Of a DNA stretch of 64,000 nt, positions 7,615 to 17,045 are shown piece after piece. Both the position numbers and the translations under genes were made by a program. A model generated the notes under the pieces. The model was not told the DNA's origin. It was given only the letters and a program-made list of their open reading frames with translations, and did not search any database. The first letter of the stretch is position 1. Every line of letters begins with the position of its first letter. The stretch comes from Bacteroidota bacterium (GTDB lineage Bacteria; Bacteroidota; Bacteroidia; Bacteroidales; Dysgonomonadaceae): NCBI GenBank assembly GCA_023437305.1, contig JAEZGN010000007.1, positions 186,001 through 250,000 of the forward strand, in the 5' to 3' direction.

Positions 7615-9864
7615 TTATTTTCCCGGTTTCAGTATATAGGTAATTTCTTTAGCTCCTGTCAACGCATCATGGGATAGAGCATATCCATTCAATGTTTTGC
7701 CGTCAACTCTCACTTCTTTTATATAATTCGCCGCTACGTCCATCGGTCTGATTACATTGATAACAACCTTATCCGATTTGTAATATTTAGGATCGAGCTT
7801 GATTGTTATTTTACTGAATGTAGGAGTTGTCAGTGTATAGTCTGGTTTGCCCGGACATTCGGGATACATGCCCATCATGCTGAATACAGCCCAACCCGAT
7901 ATAGTACCTGTGTCATCATTGCCCGGTAGTCCTCCCGGTGTATTCGTGAAATGCTTGGCCAGTATCTCTGTCACAAGTTTTTGAGTGCGCCATTCTTCTC
8001 CTTTGATCTGGCTAAACAGGTACGGATAGTGTATATCAGGCTCATTTGTTACATCGAAATAGCCATTATCGAATACAGATTGTAGCTTATCGACAAAGCT
8101 TTTCTTGCCTCCCATCAACTTGATAAGTCCCGGTATGTCGTGCGGAACAGCAAATGTATAATTCCACGCATTCCCTTCGTGGAAACCCGGATTAGGCTCG
8201 AAGTTCGCACCTTGTAACGGGCTGAAAGGAGTTAAGAATTCTCCGTTAGGCAAGATTGGTCTGAATGTACCATATTCTTTACTATAGTAGTGCTTATAGC
8301 CTAATGAGCGCTTATAGAACTTCTCTGCATCTTCTTTTTTGCCCAAAGAGTTTGCCAATTCGGCCAATGTCCAGTCTGCCATATAATACTCTAGGGCATG
8401 AGAAACAGAATTGTCGTATTTTTCTCTTAATGGCACATAACCCAGTTTCATATAATCGTCATTATCGGGACGGAGTAAGTTTTGAGGTCCCGGAGTAGTG
8501 GCAGATTTTATGAAAGCCTCGTATGCTGTATTGATATCAAAATCTCTTAATCCTTTCATCCATGTGTCGGTAATTACAGGGATGGCAGGGTCGCCCTCCA
8601 TCGTTAGCGATTCGCGAGAGTATAATTCCCACTTTGGCATCCAGCCCGACTCTTTATACATATCTATCATGCTGCGTACCATTTGCAACTGACGATCCGG
8701 ATATAAGAGGGTCATCATTTGGTGCAGGTTGCGGTATGTATCCCACAAAGAATATACGGTATAGCGGTTTTCTTTCGTTGTTTTTATCTCCGAGCTTTCC
8801 ATAGCCGGATATTGTCCGTTCACATCTTGTAGAATATTCGGGTGGATAAGCATGTGGTAAAGCCCTGTGTAGAATACTACCTTTTGGTCTTCCGAGCCTC
8901 CTTCTACAAGAATGCGTGAAAGGTCGTCATTCCACATTTTGCGTGCTGCAAGACGGATAGCATCGAAGTCGGGTTTTGGTTGTTCCTTTTCGAGGTTCTG
9001 GCGTGCATTTTCCATGCTAACAAAAGAAACTCCCATCTGCACTTCTACTGTTTCTCCTTCTCTGCAGTCGAAAGTAAAATAAGCACCTACATCATCGCCG
9101 GCTATTTCTTTTTCGTATTTTGTATAAATCTTATATGTTCCTGCATCTTTGTTCCAATCTTTTTCCCAGTCTCCTCCGGGGCGTTGGAATTTCCAGTAAC
9201 CCGATTTTTGTGGAGCTTTGCTTACTCGCATCACAAAGTAAATAGGGAACACAGCCTGATTCTGAGTATAGCAGAATGTTCCAAGTAGTTTTGTGCCCTC
9301 TATTTCGGTATCGCTCACTTTACGAACCATCGCGCCTGTTTCGTTTGTAAGACCTTCCCCTAGATTTAGTAGAATATGATTCTGTCCTTTAGGGAATGTG
9401 AAACGGGCTATACCTACCCGTGGCGTTGCACTAACTTCTGTTTTGATATTGTACTTGGTCAGGAAATTAGTATAATATCCCGGAGTTGCTTTTTCATCTT
9501 TGTACTTACTCCCGTATTTTTTATAATCTACTTCCAACTCGCCGCTTATAGGCATCAAGAGTAGGCTACTCATATCGGGGCATCCCACTCCACTGAGGTT
9601 GACATGCGCATAACCCGTAAATACGCTATTGTCGTACGAATAGGGAGTAGACCACCATCCGGTGTCTTTGTCCCTTTTGTTTTCGGGAGAGCCCATTACG
9701 TTGAATGGAGTTACCGACATAAATCCTTGAGGACACATCGCTCCGGGGTTTGTTGTCCCGTAGTTTGTTGTTCCTATAAATGGATTTACATAGTCAACAG
9801 GGTCTGTTTGAGCAAATAAAGTTGTGCTCAAAGCTATAAATAATGATAGAAATATCTTTTTCAT
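7615..9864 (-). CDS. GH92 family alpha-mannosidase, secreted (first copy)
   Basis: GH92 exo-alpha-mannosidase of 749 residues, a family of Ca2+-dependent enzymes that trim mannose from N-glycans and yeast mannan. The signal peptide covers residues 1-18 (ends LFAQ) with no lipobox, so the enzyme is periplasmic or exported. Family motifs are plain: VDYVNPFIGTT at the N terminus, GYAHVNLSGVGCPDMSSLLLMP in the first beta domain, NEPDIHYPYLF near residue 610, and GNDDTGTISGWAVFSMMGMYP near 655, which carries catalytic acidic residues. It is followed downstream on the same strand by nothing close and preceded 210 bases upstream by the GH2 gene, with repeats between them. No SusC/SusD pair is nearby, so this is not a canonical polysaccharide utilisation locus. 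Which alpha-linkage is cut cannot be read from the sequence. Confidence 0.93.
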   Translation of the reverse strand: MKKIFLSLFIALSTTLFAQTDPVDYVNPFIGTTNYGTTNPGAMCPQGFMSVTPFNVMGSPENKRDKDTGWWSTPYSYDNSVFTGYAHVNLSGVGCPDMSSLLLMPISGELEVDYKKYGSKYKDEKATPGYYTNFLTKYNIKTEVSATPRVGIARFTFPKGQNHILLNLGEGLTNETGAMVRKVSDTEIEGTKLLGTFCYTQNQAVFPIYFVMRVSKAPQKSGYWKFQRPGGDWEKDWNKDAGTYKIYTKYEKEIAGDDVGAYFTFDCREGETVEVQMGVSFVSMENARQNLEKEQPKPDFDAIRLAARKMWNDDLSRILVEGGSEDQKVVFYTGLYHMLIHPNILQDVNGQYPAMESSEIKTTKENRYTVYSLWDTYRNLHQMMTLLYPDRQLQMVRSMIDMYKESGWMPKWELYSRESLTMEGDPAIPVITDTWMKGLRDFDINTAYEAFIKSATTPGPQNLLRPDNDDYMKLGYVPLREKYDNSVSHALEYYMADWTLAELANSLGKKEDAEKFYKRSLGYKHYYSKEYGTFRPILPNGEFLTPFSPLQGANFEPNPGFHEGNAWNYTFAVPHDIPGLIKLMGGKKSFVDKLQSVFDNGYFDVTNEPDIHYPYLFSQIKGEEWRTQKLVTEILAKHFTNTPGGLPGNDDTGTISGWAVFSMMGMYPECPGKPDYTLTTPTFSKITIKLDPKYYKSDKVVINVIRPMDVAANYIKEVRVDGKTLNGYALSHDALTGAKEITYILKPGK

Positions 9865-9888
9865 TTATATTCTGTGTTTATTTTCTTT

Positions 9889-9965
9889 GTCATGTTGAGC
9901 ATAGTGAAACATCTCTTATTTATATTGTATTGAGGAATGAGATTCTTCACTTCGTTCAGAATGAC
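9889..9965. repeat. Palindromic repeat, family A copy 2
   Basis: The left arm at 9889-9915 (begins GTCATGTTGAGCATAGTG) and the right arm at 9939-9965 are imperfect inverted copies of each other and match the same consensus as 7524-7606 (GTCATTCTGA, then GAAGAATCTC). Both copies flank the GH92 gene. Confidence 0.75.
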
Positions 9966-9980
9966 GTTATCTTATCTTCG

Positions 9981-10046
9981 AAAAAGTAACAAAGGTGACA
10001 AAAGTAACAGGTTTTCACTCATTCTTATTTGTCACCTTTTGTGTTA
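9981..10046. repeat. Interrupted inverted repeat, family B copy 1
   Basis: GTAACAAAGGTGACAAA (9986-10002) is followed by an inverted partner around 10028-10046 (TTTGTCACC, then GTGTTAC). A shorter related sequence lies at 30764-30815 on the other strand. It lies between the GH2 stop and the GH92 start. Confidence 0.6.
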
Positions 10047-10074
10047 CATTTATTATCCTATAATAGATAAATTA

Positions 10075-12930
10075 CTATTTACTTTTTGTATTGTAACCTT
10101 CAGCTACGATGTTGTAGTTGGTGATCTTTTTAGGTATATCCAACTCTACTACTCTTTTTTCTCCGGCCAGCAAGTTAATATATCCATCAGAGAAGTAAGC
10201 AGGGAGCAATACCTCTTTGGAATTTTTATCCACTACATTTAGTTTTACTGCAACAGCTAATGTTTTTGATGGATTTGATACCTCTACCATTGTTTTGCCT
10301 TTGCTGCTGATTGTTTTAATAGTTACAGTTGTTGACGGTAACGTATTTATGGTTTCGTATGCTTTTTCATCTCCATTTGTCATCCAGTAATCATTGATTG
10401 ACAGTACTTTTCCTTTTGCATCTTTTAGCTCAAGGCGAGCCAGATACAACTGCGGTAAGTTATTTCCTTTTTCGGGAACAAAACATTTCGTTGCTGAATT
10501 TGCTTTTGCATCCAGTTTTATATTCTTCTTATATAATTCTTTTCCTTGAAGATCGATGAAACGCAGACCGGCAGTTACAGATTTGTAATCATTCAATGTT
10601 GTGTTAATAATCATAATATCATTTTCCGGCAAATTCATCTGTATGTGAATAGGTTCGCATGCTTTTTTTGCTCCGAAATAAGATCCCGGTGTTTCGTAAT
10701 CGTAAGTATATGTTTGCCATATCATACTTGGCCATGCCGGATGGCTCATCCAAAGAATAAGTCCTGTGGTATTGTTCCACATCTTGCTGTTCCATGCTTC
10801 GAGCATATTGCGCCACGCATCGTAGGTTACAAATTGCGATTTGCGTGAAAAATCTTCCATGCTTTCGGCTTTTCCATAGCGGTCTACTGCATTGATAAAG
10901 TCTCCGAAATTCTGAGTTGTATGGTGCAGATCGTGATAAGCCCATACGTCATTGATAGGCCACTGGTCTTCCGGTGCAATAAACTTACGGATTGTATTTG
11001 CTGTAGGGATAGCATAGCTTCCCATTTCGGTATTGAAGCCTTTCGCATTCTGGGTATAATATTTAGATGGGTCTTTGAAGTATCCCCAAGGGCCACTTGT
11101 TCCCATATTCAAGAAACGAGATTGTCCGTGATAGTGGCGGGTAGGGTCTTCTTTAGCCATCATGGTAGAGATGCTTTCTTCTAATTGTTTAGGAGCAAAT
11201 CCTTCGTTGCGAGGACACCACACTGCTATGGATGGGTGGTTGCGGAAGCGGCGAACTGCATCTGTCGCATTTTTTACAAAGAGAGGGAAGTCGCTAGGTT
11301 CTACCGTGTCGTCTGTTGTAATCCAGAAGTCGTTCCACACAAGCATACCGTATTCGTCGCACAATGCGTAGAAATCCTCTTCGGTTGTTTCTCCTGTCCA
11401 GTTGCGAATAATGTTGAAGTTTGCATCTTTGTGCAGTCTGATATATGGTTCGAGACGTTCTCTTGATACACGTTTCATCCCATCGTCCATTCCCCAGTTA
11501 CCACCACGGCAGAAAATTCTTACTCCGTTTACTCTTATCGTAAAGAATGGTCCTACAGGATCATCGCTCGATAGCGGCTGTAACCCGGAGGTGTCTGCAT
11601 CCTTAGCAATAGTAGGGAGGTTGTTGTCTTTGGTGAATGGAACACGGTTGATATAGTCGAATATCGGTTTTCCTTTATTTACTGTTTCATTCGGAGTATA
11701 AAGAACGCGCTTGTTTTGGCTGTTGTCGTTTACCATCAGTTCGTACGACATTTCCCTTATCCCAAATTTCAGAGATTTTGTGTCCGATACTTTATTGTTT
11801 GCCTGTACGGTTAATTCCAGATTATATAACTCGGGTCTTCCGTAACCGTTTGGCCACCACAAACGTGGATTTTTTATATTCAGTTCTTTAAACTGCTCGG
11901 GTGTAAATGTTATTTCCTTTTCTTCGTTCGCAGCCAACGTAAAAGGTAGCGATATGTTTATATTTTCAATTTTTGCAGTTAGTGTACCATTTACAGTTTT
12001 AGAGGTAATATTTTTTACAATATTCTTTATTGATATTTTAGCCTGTGTAGTATCGGGAAGTAAAATATCTGTGGTTACAAGAGGATCACCAATAATGATA
12101 TCGCCCCCGGCTTTTAGTCTTACATCTTGCCAAATACCCGTATTGCGGTCGCGTATCCCGGGAATCCAATCCCATCCTATCGAAGAGATAAATGTTGGTC
12201 CGTCTGTGCTGAGTACTCCTCCGTTTAGTCCCTGTCCGGCAATCATAGATTGTTCGTGAGGGATACCCGGATTGTATGGAGGGAAAACATGAACAGCAAG
12301 TATGTTTTCTCCATTTTTATTTACAAGGTCAGTTATATTAAATTCGCCTCGGATAAAAGCACCTTTCATATCTCCCAGGCTTTTTCCGTTGAGGTATATA
12401 TCTGCTTTGTAGTTGATACCATTGAAAAGTAAGCGCAGTTGATTGCCATCAATATCTTTTGGTACTGTAAACTTACATCTGTACCACCAGTCGGTGCGAC
12501 TTAGCGATTCAGGTATATTCATATTATTCAACCCGAAGTAAGGGTCTGGGTACACTCCTTGATTGACTAGAGTGGTAAGCACTGTACCCGGAACAGTTGC
12601 ATTATACCATGCAGAAGTGCTGTATTGAGGGTCGAAAATAGACTTGTTCGACGCCATTGCTGTTTTTCCGTCTGTCATTTCCCATCCGTCCGAGATAATC
12701 CATTCTCCGCTTTGTACAGGGACAAGAGTTGTTGGTATATTTCTTTTTGCAACTTTTTCTGATGTCTGAAAGGGGGCTTTACCTTTAGGTAATTCAGATT
12801 GAGGTTGTGGTTGCTTCAATCCTGTCCAGAGTTGACCCGGAATAAAATCTTGAGCGTTGATTTGTACCAATGACATTAGCATTAATATCATCAAACTTAC
12901 ATAGAATTTCGAATGTCTTTTATTGAACAT
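10075..12930 (-). CDS. GH2 family glycosidase, exported (beta-mannosidase/exo-glucosaminidase type)
   Basis: A 951-residue glycoside hydrolase of family 2. Residues 1-26 form a signal peptide (LVQINAQ). The domain order is the classical one: a jelly-roll sugar-binding domain (about 80-275, with VPGTV and LNGKSLGD), an immunoglobulin-like domain (about 280-400), the TIM barrel (about 460-740) and C-terminal beta domains. The likely acid/base is Glu576 in WCPRNEG and a candidate nucleophile is Glu635 in FNTEMG. The N-terminal WYR motif and GGNWGMDD resemble GH2 beta-mannosidases and exo-beta-D-glucosaminidases rather than beta-galactosidases. Its position before a GH92 alpha-mannosidase would suit removal of the core beta-mannose of N-glycans, which is an inference. 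A -7 box (TACCTTTG, complement of 13076-13083) lies 146 bases upstream. Confidence 0.87.
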   Translation of the reverse strand: MFNKRHSKFYVSLMILMLMSLVQINAQDFIPGQLWTGLKQPQPQSELPKGKAPFQTSEKVAKRNIPTTLVPVQSGEWIISDGWEMTDGKTAMASNKSIFDPQYSTSAWYNATVPGTVLTTLVNQGVYPDPYFGLNNMNIPESLSRTDWWYRCKFTVPKDIDGNQLRLLFNGINYKADIYLNGKSLGDMKGAFIRGEFNITDLVNKNGENILAVHVFPPYNPGIPHEQSMIAGQGLNGGVLSTDGPTFISSIGWDWIPGIRDRNTGIWQDVRLKAGGDIIIGDPLVTTDILLPDTTQAKISIKNIVKNITSKTVNGTLTAKIENINISLPFTLAANEEKEITFTPEQFKELNIKNPRLWWPNGYGRPELYNLELTVQANNKVSDTKSLKFGIREMSYELMVNDNSQNKRVLYTPNETVNKGKPIFDYINRVPFTKDNNLPTIAKDADTSGLQPLSSDDPVGPFFTIRVNGVRIFCRGGNWGMDDGMKRVSRERLEPYIRLHKDANFNIIRNWTGETTEEDFYALCDEYGMLVWNDFWITTDDTVEPSDFPLFVKNATDAVRRFRNHPSIAVWCPRNEGFAPKQLEESISTMMAKEDPTRHYHGQSRFLNMGTSGPWGYFKDPSKYYTQNAKGFNTEMGSYAIPTANTIRKFIAPEDQWPINDVWAYHDLHHTTQNFGDFINAVDRYGKAESMEDFSRKSQFVTYDAWRNMLEAWNSKMWNNTTGLILWMSHPAWPSMIWQTYTYDYETPGSYFGAKKACEPIHIQMNLPENDIMIINTTLNDYKSVTAGLRFIDLQGKELYKKNIKLDAKANSATKCFVPEKGNNLPQLYLARLELKDAKGKVLSINDYWMTNGDEKAYETINTLPSTTVTIKTISSKGKTMVEVSNPSKTLAVAVKLNVVDKNSKEVLLPAYFSDGYINLLAGEKRVVELDIPKKITNYNIVAEGYNTKSK

Positions 12931-13150
12931 AAGTAAGGTATTAATAGGTTATAAATTATATTTCTTCGTTATTTTAGAGGATAAGATACCTCAATAAAGC
13001 AATGCAATATCTCTAGTGTGTCGGAATAATGCTATTCTAAATAATAACAATTAAAAGTGCTCTTGCCCTAGTGTACAAAGGTAATATTTTTTGGTGATGT
13101 GTAGGTCTGTCATTTATGTAATAATAGTAAAATGGACGATGAGTGAAACG

Positions 13151-13179
13151 AAAAAGGGAGTAATACGAATTACTCCCTT
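13151..13179 (-). terminator. Terminator of the PepSY membrane protein gene
   Basis: An 11-bp perfect stem (13154-13164 with 13169-13179) with a 4-base loop is followed on the minus strand by five T residues. It lies 16 bases after the stop of the PepSY gene. Confidence 0.88.
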
Positions 13180-13194
13180 GTCGAAATTATGCAA

Positions 13195-14325
13195 TTAAGC
13201 AATTTTTATTTCTTTTCGTTTTTGTACGGTTTTTTTGTTTTTTCTTTTCACAAAAAAAATATAGTAACCTGTAAGAGGAAGGCTTGCTCCGATGAGGGCG
13301 AATATGCAGGTGAATATTTTTGACCATATTCCCCAATAGTTTCCTACATGGAGTGAATACACCCAAGCCCATATTTTGGTGGTGCCTTCCTGATCCTTAA
13401 ATAAGGTTGTAGCGGTGATCTCTCCTGTTTTTTTGTCAAACTTGTATTGGTCTGTAGCCCGTGATGTAACAGATGATTTTAGGTGAACTGCGGCAGAGCC
13501 GTCTTGCACCCGTATATATTCATAATCAGGGTTTGATGCTTGTAATGAGTTGAATACCGTTTGCCAATTAGCTACATTCAATTCTTTCTTTTCTTCCTGT
13601 TGTCCGCCACGACCACCGCCACGTGCACCTCTTCCGCCTCCATGTCCTCCGGATTCGGCGACTTCGACACCAAAGAGCCTGAACAATCCATTCCGATACC
13701 ATTCGAACGACCAAACCATACCTGTGAGTGCGCAGATAAGCAATACCAAACAAGCATATACTCCGAGTACATTGTGCATATCGTAGAAGAGGCGCTTGCG
13801 CCCTTTTCTGAACTGAATTTTGAAGCGGCTTCTATTCCATCTTTTCGGCATCCAGACAATAACTCCCGAGATGAGAATGAATACGAAAATGAGCGTAGAG
13901 ATTCCTACCGTATATTTACCCCATGTGCGGCTGCCATCCATTAGCCAGCGGTGTAGTACCATGATGGTATAGAATGGACTTTCCTGAAATTTATACATTC
14001 CCGTCACTTCTCCTGTATACTGGTTGACAAATGCGGTGATCCTGAATCCTTCGGCTAAGGTCATACGGTAAGTGCGTTTGGGGTCGTCAGAGATCTGTAC
14101 ACTCGCTACCGAATTACTGTCGAGTTGGGCATTCACTTTTGGGATGAGTTCTTCTAGCGGCATAGGTTTTTCCTTTACCTTATCTACAAAGTAGTGGGAG
14201 GGGTTGGATAGCTCTAATATTTCGTCCTGAAAAACGAGGATTGCTCCTGTTAGGCAAACAATTGTTATTATGATTCCTACAGGAAGGGAAAGCCATTTAT
14301 GGAGTTTTTTTAAGAATAGTCTCAT
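13195..14325 (-). CDS. PepSY-associated transmembrane protein, likely iron-uptake reductase component
   Basis: A 376-residue inner-membrane protein of the PepSY_TM family (PiuB/FegB-like), often encoded beside siderophore receptors and thought to reduce or handle ferric complexes in the periplasm. Membrane helices lie near 15-35 (LPVGIIITIVCLTGAILVF), 140-162, 186-208 and 335-360. The first helix ends in FQDEI, a family signature, and the conserved HKWLSLPVG phrase and LHRWLMDG at about 129-136 supply His residues. A Gly/Arg-rich insertion (GGHGGGRGARGGGRGG) sits in the periplasmic loop near residues 225-242 and is not a normal family feature. It lies 187 bases downstream of a TonB-dependent receptor on the same strand, with a terminator between them. 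The ATG at 14323-14325 is the start. Confidence 0.85.
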   Translation of the reverse strand: MRLFLKKLHKWLSLPVGIIITIVCLTGAILVFQDEILELSNPSHYFVDKVKEKPMPLEELIPKVNAQLDSNSVASVQISDDPKRTYRMTLAEGFRITAFVNQYTGEVTGMYKFQESPFYTIMVLHRWLMDGSRTWGKYTVGISTLIFVFILISGVIVWMPKRWNRSRFKIQFRKGRKRLFYDMHNVLGVYACLVLLICALTGMVWSFEWYRNGLFRLFGVEVAESGGHGGGRGARGGGRGGQQEEKKELNVANWQTVFNSLQASNPDYEYIRVQDGSAAVHLKSSVTSRATDQYKFDKKTGEITATTLFKDQEGTTKIWAWVYSLHVGNYWGIWSKIFTCIFALIGASLPLTGYYIFFVKRKNKKTVQKRKEIKIA

Positions 14326-14350
14326 ATACTTTTATTAAGCGTTTATAAAG

Positions 14351-14389
14351 AAAAATTCCGGTGAGTTAGCACTGCTAAGACACCGGAAT
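14351..14389 (-). terminator. Terminator between the TonB receptor and the PepSY gene
   Basis: ATTCCGGTG (14355-14363) pairs with CACCGGAAT (14381-14389), with a second small stem inside (TTAGC/GCTAA). On the minus strand it is followed by five T residues. It may act as an attenuator that lowers PepSY expression below that of the receptor. Confidence 0.8.
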
Positions 14390-14461
14390 CAAACTATCAT
14401 CAAAGTTAAGTAATTCTTAAACTATCATCATTGCAAAGGTCGGTGTTTTAATGTTATCTTA

Positions 14462-14513
14462 CAATCACAATAAATGATGATATTTGTGTCGTTCAATCAC
14501 AATAAATAGTGAT
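14462..14513. repeat. Tandem 20-bp repeats CAATCACAATAAAT at the receptor stop codon
   Basis: Two near-identical 20-base units (14462-14481 and 14494-14513) begin CAATCACAATAAAT, end in TGAT and start 32 bases apart. A third, degenerate copy (CAATCACAATATAT) starts at 16980, upstream of the same gene. They bracket the TonB receptor gene; their role is unknown. Confidence 0.6.
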
Positions 14514-16900
14514 TAAAAGCGATAAGATACTACTCCGGCAAAGTTACGAGGGTCAATCTGATTGATATAGCCTCCACGGAAATATGAGTTGTATCCAAGT
14601 TCGTCAAATATATTGTTGAAGAACACACGTGCTGTCACTTTCTTGTATGTATATGCTACCTGTGCATTTACTGTTGTATAGGCAGGCATATCAAATGGCT
14701 TTACACCAACCGGAGAGCCGTGTCCATCAGGAGCAAGACTGTACTCATTAACAGGGCGTTTTCCTACATAATATGTACCTAATCCGATGGATAAACCTTT
14801 AACTGCTCCTCTGTCAACTGTATAGTATATCCATCCGTTGGCTGTATGCTTTGGTGCATTCATCGGAGCTGATCCGTTTACATATGAAGGGCTGTCTGCA
14901 TATCTGGCATTCAGGTAAGCATACCCTAGCATTACTTGCAGGTTGTTTAAAATTCGTCCGTTTAGTTCTACTTCTATACCGTCTCTTTTCAATGTCCCTG
15001 CTTTATAGTAATAGTTGGTTGGGGTATTCGTACCTTCTATATATGCAGCATTGGTCAGGTTTTCTGTTTTGATGTTGAAATATGTAAAATTGAAGCGCAG
15101 CCTATTGTCCAGCCAATCCGATTTGAATCCTACTTCCCATTGTTTTGTTGTCGATGGGCCGGCCTGCGTTACGCTGTCGGTTAGGATTTGCGCTGCAGAT
15201 CTCAGGCTGGTACTGGTGGTATAAGATCCAAATATGTTTACATTCTTGATAGGGGTAACCATCAAGCCTAACATCGGATTCCATGCATCGCCTGTTGTTG
15301 TTCCTGCAGTAGCGTTGATCGTAGAGATAGAACTATAACGAAGGCCAAGTATAACTTTGAGGTATTCATTTATTGTCATCACCTCCTGTGCCATGATTCC
15401 GTACGTTGTATATTTAGCCTGTACGGGATCTCCGGCACCTTTCAATGCCAGTTTTGAGGGGACACCATTTGGGATTTTATTAGCCAATACGTCAATTGTA
15501 TCCACGACCATTGAGCCTAGGTTTGTTGTAGTGGCATCCGCAATTCTGTAGTCGAATCCGACTTGGAATGTATGTTTTATAGAACCTGTGTATACATCCT
15601 TTCCGACAAAATCTAATTGGAATGTTGAGTTTTTATCGTCACGCAAATTGCGTGAAATAGCGCGTTGTTTGATGTTGTAATCTGTAGGACGGCTTTTAAG
15701 ACCACTTAATCCGGTGGAGGTGTTATCTACATTATAAGACGAATTGAAGTAAGCAGCTCTTAAACTGATTTTATCAGCTAGTTGACGAGTGATACGTGCA
15801 GCATAACTTAAAGTTTTGCTGTTGGTGTTATCTTCACTAAACCCTAAAAATTTACTGTAAGGCATATCATAGAGAGCATCTTTGTCGGCTCCTGCAAGAT
15901 TTACCGTACTTGTTACCGGAGTTCTGTTTTCGTTCATATAGTCCAGTTCCAATGTTACAGTTGTTTTGTCATCCGGCCGCCATTCTAACGATGGATTGAT
16001 ATATACCTTGTTTGAAGATACTATTGCTCTGTAATTATCATCACGCTCATAAGCTCCGTTCAGACGGAAAGCGATTGTGTTTTTACTATCTAGAACAGTT
16101 TGTACATCGAATGTAGGACGAACCTGTCCCCAGCTGCCTACACGTACTCCAACCTCACCTCCATTTACAAATTTAGGTGTTTTAGTAACTACGTTTATTA
16201 CCCCTCCGGCATTACCTAAGTCAGTTATAACTCCTTGAGTGATAGCTGCAGACCCTTTTATCACTTGTATACTCTCCACACCCATCATGTCAGTCTGTAT
16301 CGAAGCGGTTTGGAACTGAGAGTCTGTTCTTACGCCGTTCTTCAGAACCGGAATTCCGCGAAACCCGCGAAGTGACATACTTTCTTTTACACCACCATAA
16401 GAGCCAAACAGTGTTACACCCGGCACATTTCTTACCGCATCTGTAATCGTAAGAGCTCCTTGCTCAGCTATTACCTTGTCGGAAATTACTGATATACTTT
16501 GTATCTGTTCGCTAGGCCGCAATGGCATACGTGTGATCGCATCCAACTTTTCGGGTTGCTTGTATCGTTCGCCGAATACTTCAATCTCGCTTAGGTTTGC
16601 ATTCGAAATCATATCAAATTGGATATGAACTTCTTCACTATTTTTTAGGTCTACTTTCTTTTCATTGTTATTGTAGCCTACAAAGCTAACTACTAGAGTG
16701 AACTCTCTTTTAGGAAGGTTTGTAAATCTAAATTTTCCAGATTCGTCTGTGGATATACCTTTTTGTAGCTCTTTGATTGCTACAGTAGCAGATACTATAG
16801 GTTCTCCATTTTCGTCGAGTACCCTTCCTTTTATAACCTGAGCACTAGCAATTGTAATGCCTATAATTAGAAAAAGAAATAGAGTAAAGATCTTCTTCAT
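14513..16900 (-). CDS. TonB-dependent siderophore-type receptor
   Basis: A 795-residue outer-membrane receptor that would import a ferric siderophore or similar ligand with energy from TonB-ExbBD. Residues 1-20 are a signal peptide. Residues 22-105 form the CarboxypepD_reg-like beta-sandwich common in Bacteroidota receptors (VIKGRVLDENGEPIVSATVAI). The plug domain follows at about 125-240 (ITDAVRNVPGVTLFG, SLRGFRGIPVLKNGVR), then a 22-strand barrel ending in the terminal Phe of VVSYRF. The plug begins with the siderophore-receptor signature rather than the SusC one, and no SusD partner is present. The neighbour PepSY_TM gene supports an iron role. No FecI/FecR pair is beside it, so regulation is probably through Fur; I cannot see a clear Fur box. 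Confidence 0.92.
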   Translation of the reverse strand: MKKIFTLFLFLIIGITIASAQVIKGRVLDENGEPIVSATVAIKELQKGISTDESGKFRFTNLPKREFTLVVSFVGYNNNEKKVDLKNSEEVHIQFDMISNANLSEIEVFGERYKQPEKLDAITRMPLRPSEQIQSISVISDKVIAEQGALTITDAVRNVPGVTLFGSYGGVKESMSLRGFRGIPVLKNGVRTDSQFQTASIQTDMMGVESIQVIKGSAAITQGVITDLGNAGGVINVVTKTPKFVNGGEVGVRVGSWGQVRPTFDVQTVLDSKNTIAFRLNGAYERDDNYRAIVSSNKVYINPSLEWRPDDKTTVTLELDYMNENRTPVTSTVNLAGADKDALYDMPYSKFLGFSEDNTNSKTLSYAARITRQLADKISLRAAYFNSSYNVDNTSTGLSGLKSRPTDYNIKQRAISRNLRDDKNSTFQLDFVGKDVYTGSIKHTFQVGFDYRIADATTTNLGSMVVDTIDVLANKIPNGVPSKLALKGAGDPVQAKYTTYGIMAQEVMTINEYLKVILGLRYSSISTINATAGTTTGDAWNPMLGLMVTPIKNVNIFGSYTTSTSLRSAAQILTDSVTQAGPSTTKQWEVGFKSDWLDNRLRFNFTYFNIKTENLTNAAYIEGTNTPTNYYYKAGTLKRDGIEVELNGRILNNLQVMLGYAYLNARYADSPSYVNGSAPMNAPKHTANGWIYYTVDRGAVKGLSIGLGTYYVGKRPVNEYSLAPDGHGSPVGVKPFDMPAYTTVNAQVAYTYKKVTARVFFNNIFDELGYNSYFRGGYINQIDPRNFAGVVSYRF

Positions 16901-17045
16901 AGTTGATATATATATATTATTTATGAGTTAATAGATAAAATTATTCGACGGCAAAGGTCTTTATAATTGTACTCCCGTACAATCACAATATATAATGAAA
17001 TTTTAACCTGTGTATAACAATAAATAGGGATAGAGGGCGTTGGAA

